Source: Hanleya hanleyi (taxonomy: Eukaryota > Mollusca > Polyplacophora > Lepidopleurida > Hanleyidae). Taken from it: DNA of 64,000 nt. The notes beneath the pieces are model-generated. The model had not been told where the DNA came from. It ran no database searches and worked only from the letters and a program-made list of their open reading frames with translations. Position 1 is the stretch's first letter. Each line of letters starts with the position of its first letter. Location of the stretch: positions 459,009-523,008 of the forward strand of contig JAVTVY010012634.1 in the NCBI GenBank assembly GCA_036873755.1. Reading direction: 5' to 3'. Position numbers and translations under genes: made by a program. This document shows positions 46,101 to 51,429 of the stretch, in pieces.

Positions 46101-48655
46101 CACTAAATTAATGTCACTTTATAGAGTTTCAATAGGCTTCTCGGTCACGGCCATATGCATGTGTGATACAAGTTTGATGGGACTTGAGATAGTCATTCTG
46201 GAGATATACATGTATAAGTAATAGGAACTTTCCTATTGAACAGTTGGATGGTTTTGCATCAATTAAAGATGGCCATAAAGAGTTCAGCCTAATCAACAAA
46301 AACATGATTTGGTGATTCACTAAAAGTCTCTTGATTATCAAGGATGTACTCCAACTTTTATTCTGAACAGTTGAAAGGTATCAGAGACAGGGATCATTAA
46401 AAATTTTGCATAAATTAAAGATGGCCACCAAGATTTTGGGCTATTCAGGTCCCGACTCAGTATCTAGATGCATTGATGATGTATACCAACTTTCATATAC
46501 CGTAAAACAATTGAATGGTAACAGAGGTATGTATCATCAACAATTTTGCATAAATTTAAGATGGCTGTCATGGTTTTTGGCTAATGAGGTCCCGATTAGA
46601 AGGATATGCATGTATCGATGATGTATACCAACTTTCATATGAAACAGTTGAATGGTAACAGAAATATGTATCATTAACAATTTTGCATCAATTAAAAATG
46701 GCTGCCATGGTTTCCAGACAATCAGAAAAGCCGGTTTGGTAATTCACTGAAAGTGGCTTGATGTATCGATGATGTATACCAACTTTCATATGAAACAGTT
46801 GATACCGAGATATGGATCATTATCGATTTTGCATAAAATTAAAGATGGCCACCAAGGTTTCCACCCAATCAGGTGCCAATTCAATAGGCTTCTGGTTGTT
46901 GGCTAGGTAATTGGGCATACATGTACCAAATTTGGAATTCATCAGTGGAACCGTTTTCCGGCTATCTCTCATACGGACGGACATACGGATGTACAAGACG
47001 AGGAAAATACCCCATGGCCAAAATTGGGCGGCCGAGGGGTAAAAACTGTTGATGTACTACAAAAGACCAATTTCCGAGGAGCGTAATGCGACAAATGAGA
47101 TGCCTGTAGCTCTTTTGGTTCATGCGTTATAGCCGTTTGAAGATTTGACATATTTATCACAAAACCCAATATGCTGGCCGAAACCATGTGACCTAGAAAC
47201 ATAATATTAAGATCAGCATGTCCCATTGAATATTTATAGTCACTTTGATTTACTGGTCTAAAGTTTCACTACTGACCTATTTTCAAATGGCAACCAAGGT
47301 CAGACTATTTTACATGTCACCTTCTGTTTGATTCACCTTAGCTTTCTTCAGAAACTAATCAGAAAGATTGTTCAATTGGTTCTCTAGAAAATGTTTATTT
47401 ATTTTTAAGAAATCCAAGATAGTCACCGGAAGTTAAGACAAATGTGAATAATTTTGGTCAGGTGCACTTCATCAGTGGGTCACTGTTAACTATTTTGAAT
47501 TTCATCACTGTCAGTGTAAAATGAACAGATAAGGTGGAATAAAAATAATAATAATAAAAATCTTAATATTAAAGTCTTTCAATTTTCATTGAAAGCCGTA
47601 ATAATCATGGATGAGAGTGAGTGAGTGAATATGATTTAACGTCGCTTTCAACTATATTTCAGTCATATCATGACGTTGGGTCCTATTCCTTTTCACACAC
47701 GGGAACCACACGGGTGGGGTCCTATTCCTTTTCACACCCGGGAACCCCAGGGGTGCCTCAGTTAGTCGCCTTTTACGACAAGCTGTCTGAGGAGCTGAGG
47801 CCTATTCTTACCATGACCTGCGGTGTGCACAACGACATCCCAGGTCAATCCCCGGAAGCCCCACAGGGCTCATGGATGGGAAAAAATGCAGAGCAAGCTT
47901 ATAGAAGAATGGAACAGTATTATTTATTTGACACATACCTCTTCCTTTTCCTCCTTTGTCGCCCACTTTGGAATGGTATGAAATGGTATGGTACATCATC
48001 ATTTGCGAGGACATCAACTTCTATTACAGCTGACAAAGGAAATCAAGAAACAACAGTGAATCAAATGAGAAATGCGGCTTTTCTTCTAATTTTGGTAACA
48101 GAATTCTCTAAATTTACAGCAAAAAGATATACATTTTTTATAATTTACAATAAGCAATAACAGGCATTTATTCTTCCTCCAGTTGTAAATATTACATGTA
48201 TATGTTGCCAGGATTTCTTCACATACATTTGTACCAGCCCAAACATTCCGGTATGAATAATTAGAAAAATTACAGTAATGACTTATGTCAGAGAAATTTA
48301 ACAAAATACTTTTGGTCCTAATATACATGTAGATGTACATGAAACATTAGGTTTGCAGAAATAAAATGCACTATTCAATCGTGCCAATAAACATTACAAA
48401 TTTTGAATTAATATTAATATACCTAAATATTAATACATGTAGTCCTTCGAGAATTTCATGTTTTTGCTCAAATGTTTGGATAAGAATGCAATAGCAGACA
48501 TTTAAACTTATTTACTGTAATTAAATAACTGAGAACACTGAGTTCTTCAAACTTAAAAATTATTTTCAATTCATGAACAATATACTCAGTAACAGTACAT
48601 GAATAACCAAACCTGTTTCACTGACTCCAGCTTTTTCAGTTGGTTTGTCTTCCAT
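18910..48655 (-). CDS. KDZ-transposase-derived, HMGXB3-like multi-exon host gene (whole span)
   Basis: I assembled 16 coding exons by GT-AG sites and phase, giving about 920 residues. In order: an acidic, Ser-rich N-terminus with a basic RQRRKRKRP stretch (about 35-43) that could be a nuclear signal; SCSCNLARCH (about 170); a SWIM-like KCTGYSCRSNVYSCKHVK (about 305); a CxC cluster GDCVCGSAWSEEC followed by CRNDSC; CPECGDSPNTVIMDG; CSCCQSSLGFFPTLPVRCHR; SCKHGICQGFQ; IIIYDNACNLHKYC; and SQVAEQRNSTLKKLKSM. These blocks resemble the cysteine cluster of HMGXB3 and KDZ transposases (family recalled, not searched). Candidate catalytic residues are Asp about 529, Asp about 803 and Glu about 859. No HMG box is visible. 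Many phase-consistent introns and full-length frames argue for a functioning host gene rather than a live transposon. Molecular function is unknown; DNA binding or a nuclear role is inference. One junction (34286 to 30618) is out of phase. Confidence 0.8.
19640..20930. repeat. Tandem cores (about 150 bp) in the last intron
   Basis: About seven diverged units begin ATTAAAGATGGTCACCAAGG and contain CAATCAGAGAAAC..GTTCTGTC, TGATGTATCGATGATGTA and TATCAGAGATATAGATCATT. Starts are near 19655, 19812, 20322, 20455, 20596, 20751 and 20900. The array is interrupted by an M1-family MITE part-copy at 20041-20235. The same core family recurs at 31040-31400 and 46260-46870. Confidence 0.75.
20041..20235. 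repeat. Foldback MITE, family M1, copy b (half)
   Basis: It matches the centre and right arm of the element at 15199-15574 (CAATACTGGGGG ... GGTTAAGAGCTAGGGCTCTGG ... AAGTGGCCCATT). It sits inside the tandem cores. Confidence 0.6.
20931..22100. other. Last-intron sequence with a GACA microsatellite
   Basis: No exon is recognised. A GACA tract lies at 21839-21860, followed by CCAAAATGGCCGAGGCG, similar to the end of the composite element near 47020. The rest is unexplained unique-looking sequence. Confidence 0.4.
22100..22545. repeat. Composite minisatellite element with terminal hairpin
   Basis: There are three units of about 130 bases (AAAGTCT.TAGCTG.AA.GGTTTGGCTTCT, TGCCATGGAAACTAC, GTGGTTGACCACCCAAC). 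They are followed by GACCGGACGTACATG and a hairpin CCCCACAGCCTAATAGGC/TGAGGGGTAAAA at about 22514-22545. Confidence 0.65.
22563..22685 (-). CDS. KDZ-derived gene, coding exon 15 (second candidate Asp)
   Basis: Acceptor TTTCTATTTGCAG, donor ACAG|GTAATT, phases 1/1. The peptide PPKIIIYDNACNLHKYCLNR, then WFLVDRFHWFNHT, is the most recognisable block of the family. The Asp of YDNAC is the likely second catalytic residue. Confidence 0.9.
23290..23965. repeat. Composite minisatellite element with terminal hairpin
   Basis: About four units of 125-150 bases (CAAGTTTGAAGTCGATTGG, GAGATATCGCGTTCACAAG, CCATCTTGGATTACATACC) end in a GGGACGGACGG-type tract and the hairpin GTCCTCCCACCACTTCGTGG/CGGAGGAC at 23935-23962. 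Confidence 0.75.
24515..24600. repeat. Short tandem repeat, about 37-bp unit, three copies
   Basis: AATTGGCAAAGCATGAAAAC, AAGTGGCAAAGCATAAAAAC and AATTGGCAAAGCATAACATG recur at about 37-base spacing, linked by CCTTC.CGGTACA. Confidence 0.6.
25076..25395. repeat. Foldback MITE, family M1, copy c
   Basis: The left arm GAGCCGGGATCCTATCTCTTAACCTGG is inverted relative to CCAGGTTAAGAAATAGGGC at the right, and it ends AAGTGGCCCATTA. It lies about 150 bases downstream (in gene orientation) of exon 14 of the KDZ-derived gene. Confidence 0.65.
25549..25632 (-). CDS. KDZ-derived gene, coding exon 14
   Basis: Acceptor TTTTTATCTTCAG, donor CACAC|GTATGT, phases 1/1. The peptide ICQGFQLMEDVESPNLPFTI ends IRTRFST and continues the HG..GF block of the previous exon. 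Confidence 0.85.
26040..26390. repeat. Part of a composite element: GACA tract and hairpin
   Basis: GGACAGACAGACAGACG is at about 26235. The terminal hairpin ACCCCTCAG/CTGACGGGTAAAA is at about 26357-26386. The upstream body is unlike the other cores. Confidence 0.5.
26483..26586. repeat. Small hairpin element (104 bp)
   Basis: The ends TCGACCATAGAGGTCCATGT and ATGGACCTCAATGGTCGA are inverted, as are CTAGCAGCA and TGCTGCTGCTAG inside. The size and structure are MITE-like. No target duplication was defined. Confidence 0.55.
26690..26863. repeat. Tandem core array, left part split by an insertion
   Basis: It contains one unit of the array that resumes at 29265: ATCCAATATAGCAGATGGCACCCATATTGG and TTTGAAGTAGATGGGTTGAATCGTTCTAGA. 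The array was contiguous before the 2.4 kb insertion. Confidence 0.6.
26864..29262. mobile_element. 2.4 kb DNA-transposon-like element, TA target duplication
   Basis: The ends are inverted: GGTAATTTCCCTATTAATTC at 26865-26885 and its exact complement at 29242-29261. TA lies just outside both ends (26862-26863 and 29263-29264). Flanking sequence reads as one uninterrupted tandem unit when the element is removed. Subterminal AATTCGAACACTC words occur near both ends. Inside, a 90-codon frame on the minus strand (27202-27474) and one of 79 codons at 28965-29204 have no recognisable transposase motif, so it looks non-autonomous. Confidence 0.7.
29265..29850. repeat. Tandem core array (about 156 bp), right part
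   Basis: Four units begin CCAATATGGCTGATGGTGG..ATATTGG (near 29291, 29447, 29610, 29765). Each contains AATCCCAACCGTCCTCTCAC, TTTGAAGTAGATCAGTTGAA and ATTGTCCGGACAAGAT. The first block is itself an inverted repeat (CCAATATGG/CCATATTGG). Confidence 0.7.
29942..30618 (-). CDS. KDZ-derived gene, coding exon 13 (large)
   Basis: 677 bases with no stop; acceptor TTTTTATTACTAG, donor CATG|GTAAGA at phase 1. It opens with HNTRVFISNQKTRQLLKKYT, runs through a helical region and ends with CSCCQSSLGFFPTLPVRCHR and SSHPTLSPGLFTISCKHG. An alternative acceptor at about 30673 (TTATCTTCTCAG) keeps the same frame and would add 18 residues. Confidence 0.85.
30690..31040. other. Intron sequence, nothing recognised
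   Basis: Upstream side (in gene orientation) of the large exon 13. No exon, repeat or frame is supported. Confidence 0.4.
31040..31580. repeat. Tandem cores related to 19640-20930
   Basis: Three diverged units carry GGTTTCCGTCCAATCAGAGA, TGATGTATCGATGATGTA and TATCAGAGAAATACATC. They are followed by GGACTGACAGAAAGATGG. Confidence 0.6.
31581..33816. other. Intron sequence, no supported exon
   Basis: It includes AGGTCA-like words (GACCTTGGCCTCTGACTTTG at about 31932) and a C-run near 32640. A 101-codon plus-strand frame at 33445-33750 has no recognisable motif. A small exon missing from the KDZ-derived gene may lie somewhere between 30673 and 34285. Confidence 0.35.
33817..34050 (-). other. 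Unrecognised coding-like ORF (CpG-rich)
   Basis: The minus frame reads MVTETMFLCNQLVPDGTSVV ... RRREALFVAGSGPRAIATHD and is richer in G+C and CpG than the flanking intron. The plus strand is also open over most of it. I do not recognise the product. An AG acceptor at 34045 would keep phase with exon 12 of the KDZ-derived gene, but no good donor follows and the peptide does not fit the family. A captured or transposon fragment is likelier. Confidence 0.25.
34286..34428 (-). CDS. KDZ-derived gene, coding exon 12 (first candidate catalytic Asp)
   Basis: Acceptor CTTCCTTTGTAG. The peptide RFRYAWYAFLSLLDIDYAEA is followed by FGCPECGDSPNTVIMDGVTL. The DG motif after the CX2C pair is the likely first transposase Asp. 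The donor CTG|GTAGGA gives phase 1, which does not fit the next exon I found. A downstream donor GGAA|GTCTAC, 7 bases further, would fit but is weak. Confidence 0.8.
34430..35426. other. Intron sequence, nothing recognised
   Basis: The frames at 34528-34785 (minus) and 35170-35430 (plus) carry no motif that I can name. Confidence 0.4.
35431..35813. mobile_element. 383-bp MITE with TTAA target duplication
   Basis: The termini AGGAGAACTCGACTGAATG and CATTGAGTCAAGTTCTCCT are inverted with two mismatches. TTAA flanks both ends (35427-35430 and 35814-35817). TTAA duplications are typical of the piggyBac and Kolobok superfamilies. There is no coding capacity. Confidence 0.75.
36526..36615 (-). CDS. 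KDZ-derived gene, coding exon 11
   Basis: Acceptor TATTTCCAG, donor TATAG|GTGAGA, phases 2/2. The peptide is TTMIAFYKEWVWRQLESGNS followed by HFKEQLSYY. Confidence 0.85.
37017..37158 (-). CDS. KDZ-derived gene, coding exon 10
   Basis: Acceptor TTTTTCTTCAG, donor GAAGG|GTGAGC, exit phase 2. The peptide VGSFTCRNDSCSNVKSYDGV is followed by MGAYLVSHSVMRSYMKQFV and completes the cysteine cluster begun in exon 9. Confidence 0.85.
37916..38402 (-). CDS. KDZ-derived gene, coding exon 9 (SWIM-like and CxC clusters)
   Basis: 487 bases; acceptor TTTTCAATTTCAG, donor AAGG|GTACAT, exit phase 1. It carries TEFYVLGSLSSALCVTTYCR, the SWIM-like CTGYSCRSNVYSCKHVK, a basic MKRNRRRQNE stretch and GDCVCGSAWSEEC. 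Confidence 0.85.
38480..39010. repeat. Low-complexity AAATATAGGG repeats
   Basis: Words such as CAAAATATAGGGCAAAATATAG are repeated irregularly at 38580-38655 and 38940-39000, with a G-run at about 38500. They lie in the introns around the micro-exon of the KDZ-derived gene. Confidence 0.5.
38715..38743 (-). CDS. KDZ-derived gene, 29-base micro-exon 8
   Basis: Acceptor CTACTACCTTGTCGCAG with a good pyrimidine tract, donor ACA|GTGAGT. Its 29 bases convert phase 1 to phase 0, exactly as needed between exons 7 and 9, giving MMSTGPHITT (the first Met codon is split across the exon 7/8 junction). Confidence 0.6.
40100..40159 (-). CDS. KDZ-derived gene, coding exon 7
   Basis: Acceptor TTTCATTTAG, donor GCAA|GTTTGT, phases 1/1. 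The peptide is DIYDEQGDGDHSYGQPQRMA. The donor is non-optimal at position +3. Confidence 0.6.
40781..40888 (-). CDS. KDZ-derived gene, coding exon 6
   Basis: Acceptor TTGTTTTGCAG, donor CAAG|GTATTG, phases 1/1. The peptide is DILYKYQECLHIDATKVLVK followed by DIDNDLFLSASNSFQQ. Confidence 0.75.
41228..41373. repeat. Perfect 73-bp tandem duplication
   Basis: 41228-41300 and 41301-41373 appear identical (both start CTTGTCTTCTTTGCAGAGTG). Each copy carries an acceptor-like TTCTTTGCAG on the plus strand, opposite to the host gene. It is a recent event in an intron. Confidence 0.85.
42045..42183 (-). CDS. KDZ-derived gene, coding exon 5 (CxC motif)
   Basis: Acceptor TATTTTTGCAG, donor GCAG|GTAAAT, exit phase 1. 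The peptide contains FVWFYSCSCNLARCHVVDSL, a compact Cys/His cluster. Confidence 0.8.
42860..43580. repeat. Composite minisatellite element (about 137-bp cores)
   Basis: About five units contain GCACAACTATGGGGCACTGA, CATGCAAATTTCATTCTTGT, ATTAACCAAGATCCAGCCC and GGCCATAACTTTTG. They are followed by GATGGACAGACGGACGAAGC and GGGGGGCATAAC. Confidence 0.7.
43842..43967 (-). CDS. KDZ-derived gene, coding exon 4
   Basis: Acceptor TTTAATAG, donor TTTTG|GTAAGT, 42 codons in phase 0/0. The peptide IEKKILPVYVNLLINTEGFT continues with SVHLNRMAFMLQDVQLENGK. Confidence 0.75.
44664..44838 (-). CDS. KDZ-derived gene, coding exon 3
   Basis: Acceptor GATGACAG at 44839. It codes for an acidic, low-complexity segment (PTHDEHESSKNRSMPDMPAS, then a Ser run). 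The donor is uncertain: ACA|GTATTT at 44664 or GCA|GTGTCT at 44682 both keep phase 0 into exon 4. Confidence 0.55.
45240..47045. repeat. Composite minisatellite element with hairpin end
   Basis: Five clear cores (46262, 46416, 46554, 46691, 46839) of the ATTAAAGATGGCCACCAAGG type, plus diverged ones upstream, end in ACGGACGGACATACGGATG. The terminal hairpin ACCCC..GGCC ... GGCC..GGGGT lies at about 47010-47040. The end motif GGGGTAAAA is shared with the elements ending at 22545 and 26386. Confidence 0.7.
47613..47885 (+). mobile_element. SINE-like repeat, family S1
   Basis: It begins GAGTGAGTGAGTGAATATGA TTTAACGTCGCTTTCAA and continues through GTTAGTCGCCTTTTACGAC and CATGACCTGCGGTGTGCAC. A second copy lies inverted at 61870-62425. 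The GAGTGAGTGAGT head is reminiscent of SINEs known in molluscs (recalled). The 179-codon frame through it is not a gene. It includes an extra direct copy of GGGTCCTATTCCTTTTCACA. Confidence 0.6.
47939..48020 (-). CDS. KDZ-derived gene, coding exon 2
   Basis: Acceptor TGTAATAG, donor AGAG|GTATGT. Entry phase matches exon 1 and exit phase matches exon 3. The peptide EVDVLANDDVPYHFIPFQSG runs into the basic QRRKRKR tract. Confidence 0.6.
48613..48655 (-). CDS. KDZ-derived gene, coding exon 1 (start)
   Basis: The start codon gives MEDKPTEKAGVSET and the exon ends in CAG|GTTTGG at phase 1. Stops TAG TGA lie in frame just upstream. An acceptor TTTTTAG at 48677 suggests that an untranslated exon precedes it. 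Confidence 0.6.
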
Positions 48656-48679
48656 TCTTAAACTTCACTAAACATCCTA

Positions 48680-49900
48680 AAAACAGAGAAATGTATTTTT
48701 TTTCTAGCTACATGAAGGATGGTCAATGAATAAATTCTAAGTAACCTTCAGAAATGTTCATGTTAAACATCTTTAGAAATACTTGTCTATAATAACTACT
48801 CACCTACTGGTGACCCTCTAAAACATTAGCTAGGTAGCTATGTATATTTTCATTTTCAAAGCATGTACATGTATAACTAACTATACATGCATCAATGATC
48901 TATAAAATGACACACATATTTACATATTATATGCAACATAAGAGTTAGATATTTATATATATTTCAGGGCTTGGAGCATAAAAAAAATTCTAGCACCTTC
49001 ACACCATTACAAGGGATGACGTTATAAACATATCATTGGGGATGGAGGTCACATAATTAAAATAATTTATATGAATGGCAGAGTCAATGAAGCAAATTTG
49101 CCATCTGCATACATATGAGCAAATCCACCAGCTTCACAAGATGTATTTACACTGTGAGTGAATAGTCTTGTCTAGTCTACACCTGGTATTATAAAAATAC
49201 CAAAATACATCCCCAAGAAATGAATGAATACTACATCGGCCTATATCTATTAGTATGATGGAACTAGAAACAGTCCTTCTGACAGCAAACCCCAACAGTC
49301 TGTTATATCAGCATTGCAAGTAAATATTGTGTAATTTAACATCCAATATCATACATGCAATATGCAGCCTGTTAAAAGACTTAATTCCATAAACCAACCT
49401 GTATGCTGTTATCATGGTTATGCTTCACATTGACTGAATGTAATCCATCCACCTGACACAGTCACACTGGTCATGATATTGCAGTGTGTTTATGTCTGGA
49501 CTCTTTGAAACAGAGAAGTAGAATGACTGACTTACATTACACCATGGATTACACAAACCCCAGCTCTCTATATACCCCCTTAGCCAATCACAGCAGTTAT
49601 AATTAGACAAAGATGTATGCATGCCATCACAGCTGAGTAACACATATGTATTTAAGATAGCTGCTTCCTATGACCACAGGAGGGTGGTGATGGGGGACAA
49701 CAGCAGTCAGAGGATTCGATATGATACAAAGTTTATTGCAACCCTTGTATGTGGTACAATGGTCAAGGGGAGATAACTCTGAACATATATAAACACTGAT
49801 ATTAAGACAGAGCATCATTGATGCCAACATTTAGAAACAGAACTATATACTAAATATTATATCAATACCATATCAAGATTACTGTATATATGTCATACCA
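48680..49900. other. Upstream region of the KDZ-derived gene
   Basis: AT-rich sequence expected to hold the untranslated first exon and promoter on the minus strand. I cannot place either. No repeat family is recognised. Confidence 0.3.
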
Positions 49901-49904
49901 TATT

Positions 49905-50850
49905 AAGATTACTGTCAGTACGGAGAAAGCCTCAAGCAGCTATTATCCGTAGAAACTAGACTACTATTTTACAACAGTTTCATCTTGCCTCACATAAAAT
50001 ACTGTCTCAGCATTTGGGGAAACTGTTCAAACAGTCTAATTTGCAGAGTACATGTATAAAAACTTCATAAGGCAGCAGCAAGGCTGATATTGAATGAAAA
50101 TAAATTTACCCCTTCTTCAGTTTTGTTTGCCAAACTAAATTGGCAAACCCTTCCCGATTATGTTAAGAATCAGGGGGACTTGAGAGATTTTGACATTTTG
50201 TTTGTCAGGTTGAAATTTTCAAAAAGGCATTCAATTATCAAGGGTGCATTATTTTATCTCAGCAAGATTGGAAACACAATTAAACACAAGAAAATATGAC
50301 CATTTCTTTGAAGTAATTCGAAAAAATGACTTTCAAAATTTCAAACATGTCACAAGTCCTAATTCCCCTTAAATTCGTGAAGGCAGTAGAGGTGTACAAA
50401 TCCATGACAAATGACTACCCCAATTATATGAGAGAACTGTTCTCGATTAATGACTCACATTATATGTCATTGAGATCCTCTTCTAAAAAGGCACTTCGAA
50501 TTCCTTTCCCTCACTCTGAACTGTACAAGAAAAGTCTTAAATACTCTGGTGCGGTTCTATGGAATTCTTTAGAACCCGCAATGCAATGTGCTCCCTCAGT
50601 ACGTTCTTTCAAACACATGTACATAAAGAACCTCAGTGACAGAAAATGATTGTTCAATCATTCAATTTTGTATTCTTCTCATGACCATTCGTATGTATTC
50701 TCTGTAAATAGTCATGGTAGTGCTCGTGTGCATATTGTATATTCTGAATTTGTGTTTTTGCCCGAGGGCCTCAGGGAAGATCAGCTTTTGCTGACTGAGT
50801 CAGATCATGTATTTGTTTACCCTCGTTAAATAAAGCTTATTATTATTATT
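49905..50850 (+). pseudogene. LINE reverse transcriptase 3' remnant (CR1/jockey-like)
   Basis: Broken frames read in order YNSFILPHIKYCLSIWGNCS, NENKFTPSSVLFAKLNWQTL, NYMRELFSINDSHYMSLRSS and KYSGAVLWNSLEPAMQCAPS. This is the typical C-terminal ORF2 pattern (Y...P...YC...WG; lRs; Wn.L). Several frameshifts are present. The last frame (50326-50649) ends at a stop, then come AATAAA (50827) and an ATT trinucleotide tail, as expected for a LINE 3' end. Confidence 0.7.
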
Positions 50851-50918
50851 ATAAAAAGCACTGGGATGATGATATAGAAAAGACTATATATATATACCTA
50901 CTGTATTTATATAAACGT

Positions 50919-51345
50919 TCAAGTATTGTTGGCAGAAGGTGTGGCAAGCTCCTTTGTTCTTTTAGTCATCATTTCGTGTATCAGTTTAGCTATTGGTAGG
51001 GCGGTTGATGAGGTGCAGTCAAGTATGGTTTTTAGGTTTTGTTGTGTCATTGTAGGAGTTAAACTGTAGGGGTTCAATTTGCATAAATTTGAGTACTTTG
51101 TCTCGGGTTTGGGCCAGTTTTGGACATCTACAAATGAAGTGTGTTTCGTCCTCAACTTCGGTGTCACAGAGTTTGCACAAACGGTCTTCTCTGTTAGTGT
51201 CTTTACTGCGGCCTTTTTCCATTGCAAGATCACGAGTGCAGATTTGTATCTTTTTTAGAGTCTGTCTGTAGTTGTGATTTGTAAACATATCTAGGTAATG
51301 TTCACTGCTGTTTGATTGATGTATAAAGCTGCAGGTTTCCAATTC
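50919..51345 (-). pseudogene. LINE ORF2 C-terminal remnant
   Basis: The minus frame carries RLCKLCDTEVEDETHFICRC, a CX2CX8HX4C tail motif seen at the end of many LINE ORF2 proteins. A frameshift near 51065 moves the rest (SLTPTMTQQNLKTILDCTSS) into another frame that ends at 50919. No RT core remains. Confidence 0.65.
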
Positions 51346-51429
51346 GGTGGAATTGTTTATTATGTGTGTTTTGTAGTTGTTATAGGTGATTTGCTGTTTA
51401 TCTTTGACGTTTTGTAATGTTTCATGTTA

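Noticed and set aside
47621..48160. 179-codon plus-strand ORF
   Set aside because: It runs through the SINE-like repeat and then antisense to exon 2 of the KDZ-derived gene. No protein-like motif.
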